From contig MTLP01000002.1 in assembly GCA_002009975.1 (NCBI GenBank), forward strand, positions 1 through 64,000: a stretch of DNA of 64,000 nucleotides, in the 5' to 3' direction. Position numbers and translations under genes: made by a program. Positions within the stretch are counted from its first letter, which is position 1; each line of letters begins with the position of its first letter. The DNA is from Thermococcus sp. JdFR-02. Its GTDB lineage: Archaea > Methanobacteriota_B > Thermococci > Thermococcales > Thermococcaceae. Positions 62,729 through 64,000 of the stretch are shown here, one piece after another. Under the pieces are notes generated by a model. It saw nothing but the letters and a program-made list of their open reading frames with translations. It was not told the DNA's origin and searched no databases.

Positions 62729-62775
62729 TTTTACTCAAATCTAAACATTTTTATAGTTTCTCATGGTGAGTAAAA
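62729..62775 (+). promoter_or_regulatory. Inverted repeat flanking the TATA box of the DUF4443 gene
   Basis: TTTTACTCA (62729-62737) and TGAGTAAAA (62767-62775) are exact 9-bp inverted copies on either side of the TATA-like CATTTTTATAG (62746-62756). The transcription start is expected near 62777. The arrangement suits an autoregulatory operator. Confidence 0.6.
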
Positions 62776-62791
62776 TAAGAGGGGTGAAAGA

Positions 62792-63391
62792 ATGAGTTGG
62801 AAAAGAGGTGCTTATCCAGAGTTCACACTCGAAGATGCTATCGCAACTCTTTTCTTGTTAACGACTCCAAAAGGGAGGAAACAGATTTCTGAAGAACTAG
62901 ATTTAGGAGAGGGGAGCGTTAGAACATTACTAAAGAAGCTGAGCAATTTAAACTTGCTTGAGTCTAAACAAAGGGGGCACTATTTAAACGAAAAAGGTAT
63001 GGAGGTTTATAAAGCGATATCAAAGCTTTTCTCTGAGCCTGTTGAAGTTAAAAGCATAGATAACTTACCCACCTATGCTACAGTTGTAAAGAATCCTCCA
63101 AATTTTAAGAGCATAGAGCTTAGAGATGAAGCCATCAGGTTTTTTGCAAAGGGAGCCATGATTTTAGTATGCAAAAACAACGATGTGATTTTCCCTGAAG
63201 ATGGAAGATTATTGAGTGAGACACTTCCAGAACTAAGTGAGGATTTAAGAAAGCTCTCTCCAAGAGAAGGAGATTTAATAGTTGTGACCTGGGCAGAAAA
63301 GAGGGCAAACGCTATAAAGAGTGCGATACATGTTGCTTTAACTCTCAAAAAGAAAGAACTTCCTATGGAAATCATAAATCTAACGAGGTGA
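62792..63391 (+). CDS. Winged-HTH regulator with DUF4443 domain
   Basis: A 199-residue protein. Residues 10-80 form a winged helix-turn-helix (TLEDAIATLFLLTTPKGRKQ, EELDLGEGSVRTLLKKLSNL, then a KQRGHYLNEKG wing). Residues about 85-199 match the archaeal DUF4443 region (VKNPPNFKSIELRDEAIRFF, ILVCKNNDVIFPEDG, EGDLIVVTWAEKRANAIKSA), which may bind a ligand. It is probably a transcription regulator. GGGGTGA precedes the ATG. The pyrF gene follows after four bases, so a role in pyrimidine control is possible. A perfect inverted repeat surrounds its TATA box. Confidence 0.8.
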   Translation: MSWKRGAYPEFTLEDAIATLFLLTTPKGRKQISEELDLGEGSVRTLLKKLSNLNLLESKQRGHYLNEKGMEVYKAISKLFSEPVEVKSIDNLPTYATVVKNPPNFKSIELRDEAIRFFAKGAMILVCKNNDVIFPEDGRLLSETLPELSEDLRKLSPREGDLIVVTWAEKRANAIKSAIHVALTLKKKELPMEIINLTR

Positions 63392-63395
63392 ACGG

Positions 63396-64000
63396 ATGAG
63401 CAGGATAATTCTCGCATTGGATGTCTATGAAAAAGAAAAAGCTTTGAAAATCGCGAGAGAGACAAGGGACTATCTTTGGGCGATAAAGATCAATTGGCCC
63501 TTAATCTTAGGGAGCGGGTTAGGTATCGTTAAAGAACTCAAGAAAGAAACCAAATTGCCAATTATTGGAGATTTTAAAGTTGCAGATATCCCCAATACCA
63601 ACAGACTTATAGCAAAGAAAGCTTTTGAAGCTGGAGTGGATTACATAATAGTTCATGGATTCGTTGGAAGAGATAGCGTAGAAGCTGTAATGGAAGAAGG
63701 AAAAACGATAATAGTTGTTGAGATGAGCCATGAAGGTGCCAAGCAATTTATCCAGCCCATTACAGATGAACTTATCGAGCTTGCAAATGAATTAAATCCC
63801 TTTGGGGTCATTGCTCCAGCAACAAGACCAGAGAGAGTTAGATATATACGAAAAAAGCTCGATAGGAGCATAAAGATTTTAACTCCAGGAGTAGGAGCAC
63901 AGGGAGGAAAAGCATTGGAAGCTTTAAAAGCTGGTGCAGATTATATCATAATTGGAAGGAGCATTTACAAAAGCGACAATCCGAGGGAAAGTGCTAAGAT
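63396..64000 (+). CDS. pyrF: Orotidine 5'-phosphate decarboxylase (3' end outside window)
   Basis: The frame is open for 201 codons to the window edge, so the gene is partial here. It begins MSRIILALDVYEKEKALKIA; the catalytic Asp-x-Lys-x-x-Asp is GDFKVADIPNTN near residues 56-67, and VIAPATRPERV, TPGVGAQGG and YIIIGRSIYKS are the phosphate-binding parts. It makes UMP from OMP in pyrimidine synthesis. The ATG lies four bases after the DUF4443 stop with GAGGTGAA as ribosome site, so the two genes share an operon. Confidence 0.95.
   Translation, partial: MSRIILALDVYEKEKALKIARETRDYLWAIKINWPLILGSGLGIVKELKKETKLPIIGDFKVADIPNTNRLIAKKAFEAGVDYIIVHGFVGRDSVEAVMEEGKTIIVVEMSHEGAKQFIQPITDELIELANELNPFGVIAPATRPERVRYIRKKLDRSIKILTPGVGAQGGKALEALKAGADYIIIGRSIYKSDNPRESAK

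Noticed and set aside
63073-63465. 130-codon minus-strand ORF over the DUF4443 and pyrF genes
   Set aside because: It runs antisense to two recognised genes and has no recognisable domain.

Overview
The window is chromosomal DNA of a low-GC member of the Thermococcales (Thermococcus, Pyrococcus or Palaeococcus). The evidence is an archaeal translation gene set (S19e, L39e, L31e, aIF6, LX, prefoldin alpha), ADP-dependent phosphofructokinase, ADP-forming acyl-CoA synthetase, both enzymes for di-myo-inositol phosphate, a surface protein ending in the Thermococcales CGP-CTERM anchor, archaeal TATA promoters with GGTG-type ribosome sites, and four sites resembling the Thermococcales glycolytic motif (TATCAC-N5-GTGATA). 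I cannot name the species from sequence alone. No rRNA, tRNA, CRISPR array or intact insertion sequence was seen. About 65 protein genes and one C/D box guide RNA are supported.

Layout. 0.2-2.2 kb: YhbY-like protein, S19e, PDCD5-like protein and a PP-loop ATPase. 2.4-3.9 kb: two accessory secreted or membrane proteins of unknown role. 4.1-6.1 kb: ribosomal, aIF6 and prefoldin cluster. 6.1-9.2 kb (minus): membrane protein, MFS transporter, sugar epimerase. 9.3-16.2 kb: HEFSH metallopeptidase, PurA, secreted GH57 amylase/pullulanase, helical-repeat protein. 16.2-24.6 kb: nucleotidyltransferases, amidohydrolase, three small membrane ORFs among gene remnants, AhcY, and a secreted-protein pair. 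24.8-34 kb: frameshifted HTH regulator, Sua5, glycosyltransferase, cell-surface protein, AsnB, GPN GTPase and MinD, PIN-ATPase-KH protein. 34-41.3 kb: C/D box RNA, glyoxylate reductase, Dph6-like enzyme, di-myo-inositol phosphate genes, Pgk. 41.3-50.3 kb: ABC exporter with PadR, divergent AAA ATPase, EndoIII, MgtE-type transporter, ADP-forming acyl-CoA synthetase. 50.3-52.7 kb: an accessory nuclease island (PD-(D/E)XK-like protein, tandem HNH protein and small partner, beside an 11-bp inverted repeat). 52.7-64 kb: metallo-hydrolase, MFS, PLP enzyme, nitroreductase, Asp/Glu-racemase-type enzyme, PfkC, XerA and Toprim, methylmalonyl-CoA mutase, DUF4443 regulator and a truncated pyrF.

How it fits together. 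Carbon flow is the clearest theme. A secreted GH57 enzyme cleaves alpha-glucan and PfkC is a committed glycolytic step; both have a TGM-like site downstream of the TATA box, where the Tgr regulator represses. Pgk and inositol-1-phosphate synthase have the site upstream of the TATA box, where Tgr activates. Glucose 6-phosphate is thus plausibly steered to the thermoprotectant di-myo-inositol phosphate under gluconeogenic conditions. ADP-forming acyl-CoA synthetase recovers ATP from acyl-CoA.

The most notable points are the four TGM-like sites with consistent placement, a complete C/D box guide RNA, several perfect inverted repeats placed on promoters (including an autoregulation candidate around the TATA box of the DUF4443 regulator and a shared promoter with two operator-like repeats between PadR and an AAA ATPase), the nuclease island, and two genes whose reading frames are restored by removing one T from a T run.
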